DNA from: Takakia lepidozioides
Lineage: Eukaryota; Streptophyta; Takakiopsida; Takakiales; Takakiaceae
Direction: 5' to 3'
DNA length: 64,000 bases
NCBI GenBank assembly: GCA_030704615.1
Contig: CM060734.1
Span: 62,326,042 to 62,390,041, forward strand
In this document: piece by piece, positions 44,891 through 56,561 of the stretch
Position numbering within the stretch: position 1 is the stretch's first letter
Layout of the letters: every line of letters begins with the position of its first letter
Made by a program: the position numbers and the translations under genes
Notes under the pieces: model-generated
What the model was told of the DNA's origin: nothing
Seen by the model: only the letters and a program-made list of their open reading frames with translations
The model's database searches: none

Positions 44891-47757
44891 AGAGTTATCC
44901 GTAGAGGGTCCCAAACTCAGCATGAGAACCCTGAGTTTGGCCAAAACTCGGTATGAAACTCGAAACTCAGGTTCAAGCGGCACGACTAGAAAAAAACACG
45001 GGACCAAACTGCCAAGACTAGGAAAATGGGGGTGGCAGGAGTTTGGTGGCGAGTTTTGTTAGTCGACGACTAGAAAAAACCACGGGACCAAACTGCCAAG
45101 ACTAGGAAAATGGGGGTGGCAGGAGTTTGGTGGCGAGTTTTGTTAGTCGTCGAGGCGGAGGCGGTCCGAGCTCACGAGCTCGCGCCATAGCAGCGGTTGC
45201 CCTCATCCCCAGTTTATGATTTGGTGACCTCTTTTCTAACTTCGTGCTCAGTTTTCTGCACTTTACGGATTAACTCAAACTCAGGATGAAACCCGTAACT
45301 CGGGTCCAAACAGGGTACCAAACTCAGGCTCACTTTCCGGATAACTCTAAAATGTTGTAATCTTGAGGGATAATAGAGTTATCCGTAAAGGGTCCCAAAC
45401 TCGGCATGAGAACCCTGAGTTTGGCCAAAACTCGGTATGAAACTCGAAACTCAGGATCAAGCGGCGCGACTAGAAAAAACCACGGGACCAAACTTCCAAG
45501 ACTAGGAAAATGGGGGTGGCAGGAGTTTGGTGGCGAGTTTTGTTAGTCGTCGAGGCGGAGGCGGTCAGAGCTCACGAGCTCGCGCCATAGCAGCGGTTGC
45601 CCTCATCCCCAGTTTATGATTTGGTGCCCTCTTTTCTAACTTCGTGCTCAGTTTTCTGCACTTTACGGATTAACTCAAACTCAGGATGAAACCCGTAACT
45701 CGGGTCCAAACAAGGTACCAAACTCAGGCTCACTTTCCGGATAACTCTAAAATGTTGTAATCTTGAGGGATAATAGAGTTATCCGTAAAGGGTCCCAAAC
45801 TCGGCATGAGAACCCTGAGTTTGGCCAAAACTCGGTATGAAACTCGAAACTCAGGATCAAGTGGCACGACTAGAAAAAACCACGGGACCAAACTGCCAAG
45901 ACTAGGAAAATGGGGGTGGCAGGAGTTTGGTGGCAGGTTTTGTTAGTCGTCGAGGCGGAGGCGGTTAGAGCTCACGAGCTCGCGCCATAGCAGCGGTTGC
46001 CCTCATCCCCAGTTTATGATTTGGTGTCCTCTTTTCTGACTTTGTGCTCAGTTTTCTGCACTTTACGGATTAACTCAAACTCAGGATGAAACCCGTAACT
46101 CGGGTCCAAACAGGGTACCAAACTCAGGCTCACTTTCCGGATAACTCTAAAATGTTGTAATCTTGAGGGATAATAGAGTTATCCGTAAAGGGTCCCAAAC
46201 TCGGCATGAGAACCCTGAGTTTGGCCAAAACTCAGTATGAAACTCGAAACTCAGGATCAAGCGGCGCGACTAGAAAAAACCACGGGACCAAACTGCCAAG
46301 ACTAGGAAAATGGGGGTGGCAGGAGTTTGGTGGCAGGTTTTGTTAGTCGTCGAGGCGGAGGCGGTCCGAGCTCACGAGCTCGCGCCATAGCAGCGGTTGC
46401 CCTCATCCCCAGTTTATGATTTGGTGTCCTCTTTTCTGACTTTGTGCTCAGTTTTCTGCACTTTACGGATTAACTCAAACTCAGGATGAAACCCGTCACT
46501 CGGGTCCAAACAGGGTACCAAACTCAGGCTCACTTTCCGGATAACTCTAAAATGTTGTAATCTTGAGGGATAATAGAGTTATCCGTAAAGGGTCCCAAAC
46601 TCGGCATGAGAACCCTGAGTTTGGCCAAAACTCAGTATGAAACTCGAAACTCAGGATCAAGCGGCGCGACTAGAAAAAACCACGGGACCAAACTGCCAAG
46701 ACTAGGAAAATGGGGGTGGCAGGAGTATGGTGGCGAGTTTTGTTAGTCGTCGAGGCGGAGGCGGTCAGAGCTCACGAGCTCGCGCTATAGCAGCGATTGC
46801 CCTCATCCCCAGTTTATGATTTGGTGCCCTGTTTTCTAACTTCGTGCTCAGTTTTCTGCACTTTACGGATTAACTCAAACTCAGGATGAAACCCGTAACT
46901 CGGGTCCAAACAGGGTACCAAAATCAGGCTCACTTTCCGGATAACTCTAAAATGCTGTAATCTTGAGGGATAATAGAGTTATCCGTAAAGGGTCCCAAAC
47001 TCGGCATGAGAACCCTGAGTTTGGCCAAAACTCGGTATGAAACTCGAAACTCAGGATCAAGCGGCACGACTAGAAAAATCCACGGGACCAAACTGCCAAG
47101 ACTAGGAAAATGGGGGTGGCAGGAGTTTGGTGGCGAGTTTTGTTAGTCGTCGAGGCGGAGGCGGTCAGAGCTCACGAGCTCGCGCCATAGCAGCGGTTGC
47201 CCTCATCCCCAGTTTATGATTTGGTGCCCTCTTTTCTGACTTTGTGCTCAGTTTTCTGCACTTTGCGGATTAACTCAAACTCAGGATGAAACCCGTAACT
47301 CGGGTCCAAACAGGGTACCAAACTCAGGCTCACTTTCCGGATAACTCTAAAATGTTGTAATCTTGAGGGATAATAGAGTTATCCGTAAAGGGTCCCAAAC
47401 TCCCAAACTCGGCATGAGAACCTTGAGTTTGGCCAAAACTCGGTATGAAACTCGAAACTCAGGATCAAGCGGTACGACTAGAAAAAAACACGGGACCAAA
47501 CTGCCAAGACTAGGAAAATGGGGGTGAAAGGAGTTTAGTGCCGAGTTTCGTTAGTCGTCGAGGCGGAGGCGGTCAGAGCTCACGAGCTCGCGCCATAGCA
47601 GCGGTTGCCCTCATCCCCAGTTTATGATTTGGTGCCCTCTTTTCTTACTTCGTGCTCAGTTTTCTGCACTTTACGGATTAACTCAAACTCAGGATGAAAC
47701 CCGTAACTTGGGTCCAAACAGGGTACCAAACTCAGGCTCACTTTACGGATAACTCTA
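44891..47757. repeat. Satellite: seven ~400-bp tandem units with terminal inverted repeats
   Basis: Units start (AGAGTTATCCGTA) at 44891, 45375, 45775, 46175, 46575, 46975 and 47375, so the period is exactly 400 except for the first and last. The first is 484 bp because an 84-bp block (CGACTAGAAAA...TTGTTAGTCG) is duplicated inside it. The last carries a roughly 9-bp insertion (TCCCAAACTCCCAAAC). Each unit opens with AGAGTTATCCGTAAAG and ends with CTTTCCGGATAACTCT, an inverted repeat, followed by a 26-base linker. The final copy ends with the perfect form CTTTACGGATAACTCT. Units are more than 95% alike by eye. There is no ORF. Confidence 0.9.
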
Positions 47758-47989
47758 ATTTGGTGAGGCAGTTGCCAATGCATGGTTAGATGTAGGGATT
47801 CTTCAGCTCTTTTACTCCTCTACTGTTGGGGGCGGTGAGTTGCTTCATGAGCTTACCAACAGTTGGTGTGAACTGAGAGCTCGCTCCGTCTCCTTCCACA
47901 AACAAGTTACCATAAGTGCAGCATGCTTGAAGCACACAAGACAATGATCAATTTGGGAAATTACCGTTACTTCTTATTTTCACTTACTA

Positions 47990-50359
47990 TCACCAATAAT
48001 CTCCGCAAGAACAAAGCCCGTTCTTGAAGTGATGAAAGCGGCTGGCATCCCTTGCAACAATTTCTCGCCCAACAATCTTGGAGATGAACTTGGTGGCAGC
48101 ATGGCAATCGTCACATACCCGAAGATTCTTTATTATACGAATTGATGTGCCAGGGGACGTACTTATGAGCCCAAAAGCAATTGCCAGCCTTTCGCTGTGA
48201 TGGCAGAGAGCCCATTCCTTTGCTTGCTCATCAACATCATGCATTACAAAGCGTGTATCAGGCACATACCCCACCTCCTTCATCTTCGCAGTCAATCTCT
48301 TCAATTCCGCATAGATCTCCTCTGTTTGTGGGTGTGATCTATCTTCTCTGAAGAAGGCATGTACCTTGTTATTGACTTCAATGCAGCTACGCCCTGGCTC
48401 TTTTTTCACACCTCTTTCTTCCATAGTTCTTCTCACCTTTGCCACATCATCCCACTTACCAGCCACAGAATAGACATTGGAAAGCAGCACATACACTCCA
48501 GCATTTTGGGGCTCCAATTTGAGGAAACCTGCGGCGATGCGCTCTGCCAGGTCAACATTGCCGTGCATTCTGCAGGCACCAAGCAAGGCCCCCCACACTG
48601 GAGCATCCGGTTCACATGGCATTTTTTTAATGAAGTTCTCTGCCTCATCCAATTGGCCTGCGCGACCGAGAAGGTCAACCATGCAGGCATAGTGCTTTCC
48701 TGTTGGTGTGATGCCATGCAGGTGCTTCATTGAAAGGAAGTAATGTTGTCCTTCGGCCAAGAGGCCTATATGGCCGCATGCGGAGAGAACACCAACAAAT
48801 GTGACGTTGTCTGGTTTCACCCCTTCCAGTTGCATCTGTTCAAAGAGTTGGAGGGCCTCCTTGCCATGACCATGCTGAGCATAACCAGTGATCATTGCAG
48901 TCCATGAGACCACGTCACGGCCAAGCATTCTATCAAACACTTGCCGGGCATCCCACACACTCCCACACTTGGCATACATGTCAACAAGGGTATTCCACAG
49001 AGAGACATCTGTAGCAAATCCAGACTGAATAACTTGGGCATGCACCCGTTTGCCCTCCTCCAGTGCTGCTAGTCTAGCACATGCGTTGAGGACGATAAGG
49101 AAAGTGACTTTGTCAGGCTTCACGCCTTTTAGTTGCATTTGCCGAAAAAGTTGGAGTGCCTCTGCTCCATGCTCTCCCTCAGCGAGTCCTGCAATCATCG
49201 CAGTCCATGAGACCACATTTCGGTCAGACATTTTGTAGAACAACTGTCGCGCATCCACAACACTTCCGCACTTCAAATACATATTGACAAGGGCATTTCC
49301 CACTCGGACATCTAATTCAAATCCAGCTTCGATGATGTCTGCGTGGAGCTGCTTGCCCTGCTCGAAATCTGCTGGGCTCACACATGCATTAAGGATGCTT
49401 ATGAAAGTGACCTTGTTTGGCTTCACGCCTTGTTGTTGCATTTTCCGGAAGACTTCAAACGCCTCCTCACAATGACTGTCTTGAGCATATCCTGCGATCA
49501 TCGCAGACCATGAGACCACATCCCGTTCAGACATTTTGTCAAAGACTTCGCGCGCCTCCACCACGTTCCCGCACTTGCAATACATGGTGACAAGGGCAGT
49601 CCGCACTCGGACATCCGCGGCAAAGCCGGCTTCAACGATACTCGCGTGGAGCCGCCTCCCCTCTTCCAGAGCTGCTGGGTTGGCACATGCATTGAGGATG
49701 CTCATGAAGGTGATATTGTTCGGCTTCACGCTTTCTCGTTGCATTTGCTCAAAGAGCTCAAATGCCTCTTCATTGTGGCCTTGCTGAGCAGAACCCGCAA
49801 TCATGGCAGTCCACGAGATCACGTTCCGTTTGGGCATATTGTCAAAAACCTGGCGCGCATTCACAACACTCCCGCACTTCAAATACATGTTGACGAGGGT
49901 GTTTCCAAGGAAGACGTCTGGCTCAAATCGGCTTTTGATGATGTGGGCATGAACTCCTTTGCCATCTGCGAGGGCCTTCGTCCTGGCGTACTCTTGCAAG
50001 AGACGAACACACGTATCGGAATACACCCGAAAGCCTCGTTGCTCCATCAGGTCCAAATCGTTGCTTTCCTCCTTCAATCGTTCTTCCCAGAACACCGTCC
50101 TCACATCCCCACCAGCAGTTGCATAAGTGGCCGTGCAATGTCGCCCGCCATTCAGTCCGGCTCTTCGCACTCCACAAGAAGCAGTGGAGATGTTGATCAT
50201 GTCAAGGCTCAGACCCTCGCCCCCAATTTGACGCCCTACAAACCAGTGATTCTGACTCAGGACTTGAGACCCAAAATCCGAGCATGAAGCTATGCATTTC
50301 CTGGAGCAAAGCGTCTTGGGAACACATAATTGCGTGTGGGGATGCACGATGCGGATCAT
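47990..50359 (-). CDS. DYW-type pentatricopeptide repeat protein
   Basis: This intronless gene of 789 residues starts at the ATG at 50359; the frame extends upstream, but only from non-ATG codons. The N-terminus is rich in Arg, Ser and Cys, consistent with an organelle transit peptide. Then come PLS-type PPR motifs arranged as four similar ~101-residue blocks (for example NMYLKCGSVVDARQ, RNVVSWTAMIAG, GVKPDKVTF, NACARLAALEEGKRVHAQ). After these come the E region (KHYACMVDLLGRAGQLDEA), the PG box (KKEPGRSCIEV) and a DYW deaminase domain with the zinc/catalytic CHHSERLAIAFG and CDDCH, ending CSCGDYW. Such proteins bind a specific organelle RNA and deaminate C to U. All deaminase residues I can check are present, so it should be active. 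The target site is not predicted here. Confidence 0.93.
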   Translation of the reverse strand: MIRIVHPHTQLCVPKTLCSRKCIASCSDFGSQVLSQNHWFVGRQIGGEGLSLDMINISTASCGVRRAGLNGGRHCTATYATAGGDVRTVFWEERLKEESNDLDLMEQRGFRVYSDTCVRLLQEYARTKALADGKGVHAHIIKSRFEPDVFLGNTLVNMYLKCGSVVNARQVFDNMPKRNVISWTAMIAGSAQQGHNEEAFELFEQMQRESVKPNNITFMSILNACANPAALEEGRRLHASIVEAGFAADVRVRTALVTMYCKCGNVVEAREVFDKMSERDVVSWSAMIAGYAQDSHCEEAFEVFRKMQQQGVKPNKVTFISILNACVSPADFEQGKQLHADIIEAGFELDVRVGNALVNMYLKCGSVVDARQLFYKMSDRNVVSWTAMIAGLAEGEHGAEALQLFRQMQLKGVKPDKVTFLIVLNACARLAALEEGKRVHAQVIQSGFATDVSLWNTLVDMYAKCGSVWDARQVFDRMLGRDVVSWTAMITGYAQHGHGKEALQLFEQMQLEGVKPDNVTFVGVLSACGHIGLLAEGQHYFLSMKHLHGITPTGKHYACMVDLLGRAGQLDEAENFIKKMPCEPDAPVWGALLGACRMHGNVDLAERIAAGFLKLEPQNAGVYVLLSNVYSVAGKWDDVAKVRRTMEERGVKKEPGRSCIEVNNKVHAFFREDRSHPQTEEIYAELKRLTAKMKEVGYVPDTRFVMHDVDEQAKEWALCHHSERLAIAFGLISTSPGTSIRIIKNLRVCDDCHAATKFISKIVGREIVARDASRFHHFKNGLCSCGDYW

Positions 50360-50872
50360 CGCTCTCAAAGGGCAATCGGCCTGTATACACAATGAGCGTT
50401 TGCTACCCTTTGTTGGATCTGAAACTCTGTCATTCTGAAAAAAACACCTGCAAACACGTCATCTGCTTCCAAACACCCCCCCCGACTCTCCATTGCAAAC
50501 ATCTCTGCAGACAAATCTCCTCACCCTCTCTTTGCCAAACAAGAAGCTTGCAGGCAGGATTGCGTCCATGGATTCATCACTCTCGCTCACTGCATGGACG
50601 CAAAGTGCTTCATCCATTGACGTCAAGAAGCTCATGGATGTTAAGCGATGTGCTAAGCGAGCTTAGGAGTGGCAGTTAGGGAGCGAGGGGAGGTTATTAG
50701 TGAGAGAGCAGCGAAGGAGGTGCGCGAGGGAGGATGGCGATTGGTGAGGAGGCGGGGATTAGTGACAAAGCGAGGTTAGGGCATGAGCGGGGGCGGGGCG
50801 ATGGGGAAGATGATGTGCAGCATGAAGGAGCCATGAAGGCATGGCGGATGCAAGCTGCTGACTAGGGCATCC
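50360..50872. other. Intergenic region between divergent PPR and PUB62-like genes
   Basis: The two genes are head to head with about 510 bp between their start codons, so the region should contain both promoters. It holds a short C run (50477-50485). No TATA box was recognised. Confidence 0.5.
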
Positions 50873-53800
50873 ATGGCGCCTTCTCCTTCCCCGCCTCGCA
50901 GGCCTGCAAGCCCGCCGACGACTGCAGTGCACACACAAGCTTTGTCTGCCATAGCCAACAATAATCACACGCAAGCAGGAGGAGCCGCGGGAGCAGCTTC
51001 CGGGCTGTCTCTTGGACTCCCGCACTCCAGTGGACAAGGTGGGAGCTTGGGCATCACCCCGCTCTCTGCACCTTTGAGTAGCTCACATGGAAATGTTGCA
51101 ATCCAGGGCGCAGCGGTGGTTAATTCCGTGCAGGGCCCTGCGGAGGGGACCATCGGCCTTGCAAGAGTCAAACTTGCGGAAATGCTCCCGGAGGATGGAG
51201 CTGCATCGGTGGTGTATATGCGAGCAGTGGAGAGCCTTTCAATCTCACTGGCAAGAAACAATGCTGCTATCGTCGAGTTGAACGGAGAAGACGCTGCTCT
51301 TGTGAGATGTGCATTGGAGTCTGCAAAGCTTTATTTCCGAAGCAGGGGGCAGGCAGCGGCATCTTGGACTGGACCAGATTGGACTAAATCAACGGGCTAC
51401 TTGGCTGCTCCCTCGCGAGATATGTACTTCTACCGGGCTGGGAGGTGAGTTGTTGCTAGGTTTCAGAAATTGTTAGTGGCAAGGAAGCTTCATTGTCTGG
51501 TGACAAAATGTTGATAATTGCTGCGAGAACCAGGACATTTGACTGCAAACTCAGTAAAACCATCACCCACTGTTCCTGTGCTATATTTGTAGAAACACCT
51601 TGATCACGTTTAAGCTGATTTGCGGATTGGGAAGAGAAACACATGGTAAGCATGGAAAGAAGAAGTGACACAACCTGATGTGGAGTGTCAAGAATCAGTC
51701 TTTGCTGGTGGGCCGGGTGGATAAAAAGAACGACGAGGAGCACCTGATCAATTGAAATAGGTGCTGTCAGGGCTTGCAGACTGCCTCCTAACAGGCAGGC
51801 AGTAGTAGGGTAAGATTTTATAAAGTGGGACAAAAACGAGACTGGTTATGGCTGATCTGCTAGCATGCTTTTTCCAGTCACACCTTGGTCCCTTGGGGTT
51901 TCACAATGAGTTAAGGTGATCTGCACATCGCCTGTAGTTGACACTTCATAGGCCTGCACAGAAAATAACCAACAACTACTGCAACAAAGAAGTCAGGTGG
52001 AAGAGACCTGAGGATGTGGAAGAACAGAGAAGGATGGAAGTTTGGGGAAGTGACCACACATCACTTGGAGTTGACACTTCACACTCCTGCACAGAAAAAA
52101 ACTAACAACAACAGCACCAAAGAAGTCAGGTGCAAAAGAGTCCCGAGGATGTGGAAGAGTAGAGAAGGATGTAGGCTTGGGGAAGTAGCTGTTTTATGAA
52201 GGAAATTGAAGGTGATCCTGTTTCTGGTCAGTACCTGTCTGTTGATGCTCATTGCCACATGATGTGCAGAACTCTACAAGGTGAAGATCCGGAGCCACCA
52301 CCTCCGTGCATGCCAGAGGTATTTCGATGTCTTGGGAAGGCATCGCGGGCTTCTTTAAGTGCCATAAGTCGCCATCTTCGACTCCGTGGGGAGTAAGTAA
52401 AAGTGCACAAACTTTTTTGTGACTCTGGATTGTGTATCATTTTCTTGGCTGCCCTCGAAACCTTGCATATTTGATAATGCCAGATGAGCATAGTCTAGAC
52501 ATGCTGAGATCTGGCTTTCTCTATCAGTGATTAGTCTATATTGTGTGCATTGTGCAGTGTATTTGGTTCTCTTTTAGATGACTCCCCTTTGCCGCCAGGA
52601 GAGATTTCATCATCTTTTTTAACGGCAACATCCTTCCATGCTGTGGGACCTGGAAGCAAAGGTCTTCTGGGGGACTCTGCCATCACTCAAGAGGTTGAGA
52701 AAGGATTGTTGATGTTGATTGCTTCTGATACACCTGGATTGCAGGTGTGTACCTTTTACCCTCAATTTGCCGATGGTCCTGGATGTATACTGTTTGTGAT
52801 GAATCCATGCCATATACACAGCGTTTTTTTTATCAATTTGGTTTTTTTTCCATCCATGTTAACGGACACCTACTGAGGCATGCCTGCATACGAAATGCAT
52901 CCGTCAGCTTTGTCAATGCTTGTCTCTGCCATGCAAACCTGGGATCATGCATAAGTCTCAAATGACCACATGCACGACACATGAACACATTCTTAACAAG
53001 TTGGTAGAGGTTGTCTTACACGGGCTCAAATCATTGTATGCCCACATATTTTCCTGATTATTTGTTTCCTAGTTATCCAGTTGTACCACGCTAGTAATTT
53101 GTCAGTTGCTCAGGATGGGATGTCACATGTACATAGTCTTGCTTCATAGAGGTCGATCGTCTCTCACGAAGTTAGAGAAGGACTCACTTAGCTTCTTGAC
53201 TGGGGTGGGTCCTACCTCAGACAGGTGAGATCTGCTATCTGCAACGGTTGCCATATGTTGCCCACATGCATGCTTTGTTTGCATATGCATATGCTGTAGT
53301 ACACTTTGTTTTTGGCCCATGACATTTCTCAAGTTTGGGTCTGTCTTGGACCCTCAGAGACATTTTGTCTCCTTTGCATGTGGCAACCTTTGAACCAAAC
53401 AGACAAAACTCGTCCTATCTATATACGGACAAATTGGCTCTTCATAGTGTCCCCTGCATTGTGGCGTCCGTCATTTATGTGGCTGGTTAAGGAGTGACAG
53501 GCATTTCCGTCATCCAGCTGTTCAGAATCATGTGAGCACGTGTTTTTGATAGACAATTAGGTACGAAATACAAGTCAATCTGAAGTAGCTGTGCATTTGT
53601 TGTGGCAGGTTTGTGATCCAAGTGGCCGCTGGTACTTGGCTGACAATGGAGTGGGTCCAGGAGATTTAGTGTTGCTCACTGGGAGAGCACTTCAGCAAGC
53701 AACTGCTGGGCTTCGTCGGGCTTCTGCATACCGGGTGGCGCCCCTAGCACCAACGTCCATGTCTGCATATGCAGGGAGGTGCGTTAGTGTGTGTTGATAG

Positions 53801-56561
53801 GCATGTCAGGTATTGCGGTCTTTCAGCTCCTTTCAAGACATACCTGCAAAGTTTGCCGTAGTCGTTTATAGGTAAACTAGATGTTTTGAAGGCTGAAGTT
53901 CTGGGTTGAAAACTGGTATGTGGTAGGTTGGTAAGTCTTATGTCATGCTTGTATATGAGAGAACTGGCAGCTCGGGATGACTCTTGGAGTCATGGTTTTT
54001 ATGAGCAGTTTCGTGGGATGCTAGACTTATGCAACTTATGATGTGTGAAGAGCAGAACATCCTTGGCATTCCGATTAATGCCTCGTGGAAGTGCGACAAT
54101 TGATTGCTCCCCATTAGCAGAAGCTGGCCATACTATTCCGGAGGGATATGGACCTCTTTCGGTGGCAGCATTCATGGATAATTTGAATGCAGCAGAGGTT
54201 GGGACTAATGGTTCAGATCTTGTAAGACCCTATACTGGCTAGAGGTGATCTCTGTTGTGTGTTTGCTCTATTAAACATTGCAGGCCTTGTGATAGATTGA
54301 AATGTTCTCTCTCCTCCATCTTCTTAGTTGGCCATATCATTTTTCATGGTCTTTATTTAATGTCAGAGGAGACAGTCATGTGGTGTTTAGAGCTTCTGTT
54401 GACCCAATGTTCAGTTTTGCTGTCTATGGTATGTGTCAGGATTCGGCAAACACAAATGCAGAGCCCACGTTACGGAATGCCCTTTCTGATCCTCTGACGT
54501 AAGTTTGACCTACCTACTATTTGAGGCGCCATCCGGTGAAAGTCTTGACGTGCTGTGGACTATGAATTTGTGTTTGAGTGGCTTACCATAGGCTTGCACA
54601 GTTCGTATTTAAATGACGATGGTAGGATTGTACATCATTTTAAAAAGGAGAAGCTGGGTGCTTCTCCGAGGTTTAACTGAAGCTGTGTGTTGGTGTTCCC
54701 ACACAATCTCTCGTTCCCAAGAATCCCATGTATAATAAAAGTGAGACAACTCTTGGCTAATGTAAAGTTGCCAACATCTCTACCCTTACATTTTGTGTGG
54801 GTGCTTCTCTGGGCTGTAGGGGTGCTCTGTTGGAGGATGCAATGGCGGCTCCCTGTGGACATTCTTTTGGGGCTGGGACTCTCCGAAGAGTCTATGATTC
54901 AGTATGTACTCTGGTTTCGTCCTCTTATAATGCTGTAATGTTGGTCATCTTTTGGAATGAAAATGTCTGCTAGAGTTCTATTCTTGTCTTCTATAATACA
55001 TCTTTCTTCTGCATGAAGCACTGTTGTGGCAGCTGGATATACTCTCAATAAAGTGAAGGTAAGGCATTAGAGGTTTCATTCTCCTGAAATCTTTAGCCAT
55101 CTCAAACATACGGTTCAGTAATTACAGCGAAGTGTTGCACTTTCAGCACATCATTACATGAAGGAAATGGTTCTCAGCAATGTTGAAGTTGCTTATGAAG
55201 TGCAGATAGAATGTCTATCTAACAGCAGTTTTGCTACTCTTCAGTCTCTTTATGGAGGAGTAGGTTAAATGTCCCTTCTGAAGGCTGGTGATTCTGATTT
55301 TTCAGATGGCTTGCATATCCTGTGGATCGGCTGTGGACGCCAGCTGTATGATTCAGAACCTTGGTAAGTCCAGACAGAATGTGGTGCTTAGTGGATCTTC
55401 AGGTCTGTAATTGAGGATGAACTGGCTGCTAAGATTATAGGGGGTTTATGAGGTTTACTTCTTTACTTTTAGGGGGTTCTGATTGCTTGTGGATGCAATA
55501 TGCTTGCTGGTTATGAAAGACTGGTTAATATTATTGGAGGTTGGCTGTCTTACTGGCATGGTTGAACTGGTGAAATGAACATGGAATTCAGCCTTAAGAG
55601 CAGCAGCTGCAGCCTTCAAACGTGAGGAGCGAAGTAGACAGATGCATGCTGGATCTGTGCGAGGAACCAAACGCAAGAAAGAACCTGGAGAGCAAGCTGA
55701 CCCCTCTAGATTAAAGCGACCTAACAAGGTATTTGTCTGTGCTGGTTCTATTCCTTCCATTTTGCAAGCTGGGAGGAGTCCCAACAAAGCAGACTGTTGC
55801 CCAGGGTCAAAAGTACCTTGTACCATTCATTTTACTTCATACTGTTTTTGTTGACATCAATGCTTGTCAACACAAGCCCGACAGGCTGTTAGGCTGATGC
55901 ATAAGTCTGCAGATTAACCATTTTATTGTTTTATTCCAGGATCATCCCCACTCGCCAACAGACAAAGACAATATGCCGCGGATTGGAGGCAAGGGTGTCC
56001 AATATCCGTTTTCTGTAAATGAGAGGGTCATGATAAAGGTGACGTTCATGTCTGGGCACTTTCGAATTTGTTCTACTTGTGACCAAGATTAAGAAGGACC
56101 TGCTGGGCCCAAAATCCAGCCTTTTGATATATGAGTGTTTTGTCCATTTTGGCAGGGGAACAAACGCACACCAGAGAAGTTTGTTGGAAGAGAAGCATCA
56201 ATCACGTCACAATGCTTAAATGGCTGGTATTTTCACTAATTTCGTGTAGCTGTACACTCGAATCTTGTCGTGTGTTGATTGCAAGCACAGTATCTTCTGG
56301 CTGTCCTTTGCTCCCTTTGGTCTTGTTCTACCAGTGGCCAAGTAATATGCCACAGGTGATAGTCTCATTTTTTTCCCCCTGACCTGCCCCCTCTCTTTCT
56401 CTTGTGGGCTTGACACATGAGTTCTGTTGGGAAGGTACTTGGTGCGAACATTGGACAATGGTGAGAGTGTTCGTCTGCAGTATCGTTCCTTGGCAAAGGC
56501 AGTCGGAGATCACAATGGGGTGAGCGATGATGCTCATGTCCCATCCAATGTCCATACATAA
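50873..56561 (+). CDS. PUB62-like: U-box E3 ubiquitin ligase, PUB62-like (12 exons)
   Basis: Exons: 50873-51444, 52270-52392, 52555-52744, 53609-53778, 54053-54221, 54440-54498, 54820-54901, 55306-55363, 55592-55728, 55940-56038, 56156-56226, 56435-56561. All introns are GT-AG and the phases close to 618 residues. N-terminus: Pro/Ala/Ser-rich, then AVESLSISLARNNAAIVELN and SAISRHLRLRGD, with LIASDTPGLQVCDPSGRWYL, an arrangement like a non-catalytic 2-oxoglutarate-oxygenase fold. Middle: RTSLAFRLMPRGSATIDCSP. U-box: LSDPLTGALLEDAMAAPCGH, ACISCGSAVDASCMIQNLAL. A Lys/Arg-rich linker follows (GTKRKKEPG, LKRPNKDH), then a conserved C-terminal module (GVQYPFSVNERVMIKGNKRT, VRLQYRSLAK). Known role of the family: E3 ligase of uncharacterised substrate. 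The U-box recruits an E2 enzyme. Confidence 0.85.
51930..52195 (+). repeat. Tandem duplication inside intron 1 of the PUB62-like gene
   Basis: A ~134-bp block (AGTTGACACTTC...AAAGAAGTCAGGTG...GAGGATGTGGAAGA) occurs twice, starting at about 51935 and 52069. Confidence 0.7.

Noticed and set aside
49646-50287. 213-codon plus-strand ORF opposite the PPR gene
   Set aside because: It is a shadow of the strongly conserved minus-strand PPR coding sequence.
50360-50392. Eleven-residue upstream extension of the PPR protein
   Set aside because: It would begin at a TTG codon. The first ATG is at 50359.
53144-53332. Antisense ORF within the U-box gene introns
   Set aside because: It is short, without domain or start context, and lies in intronic DNA.
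55005-55058. Extra exon between U-box exons 7 and 8
   Set aside because: A TVVAAGYTLNKVK reading exists before a GTAAG, but no AG acceptor fits the required phase. Skipping it gives an uninterrupted U-box.
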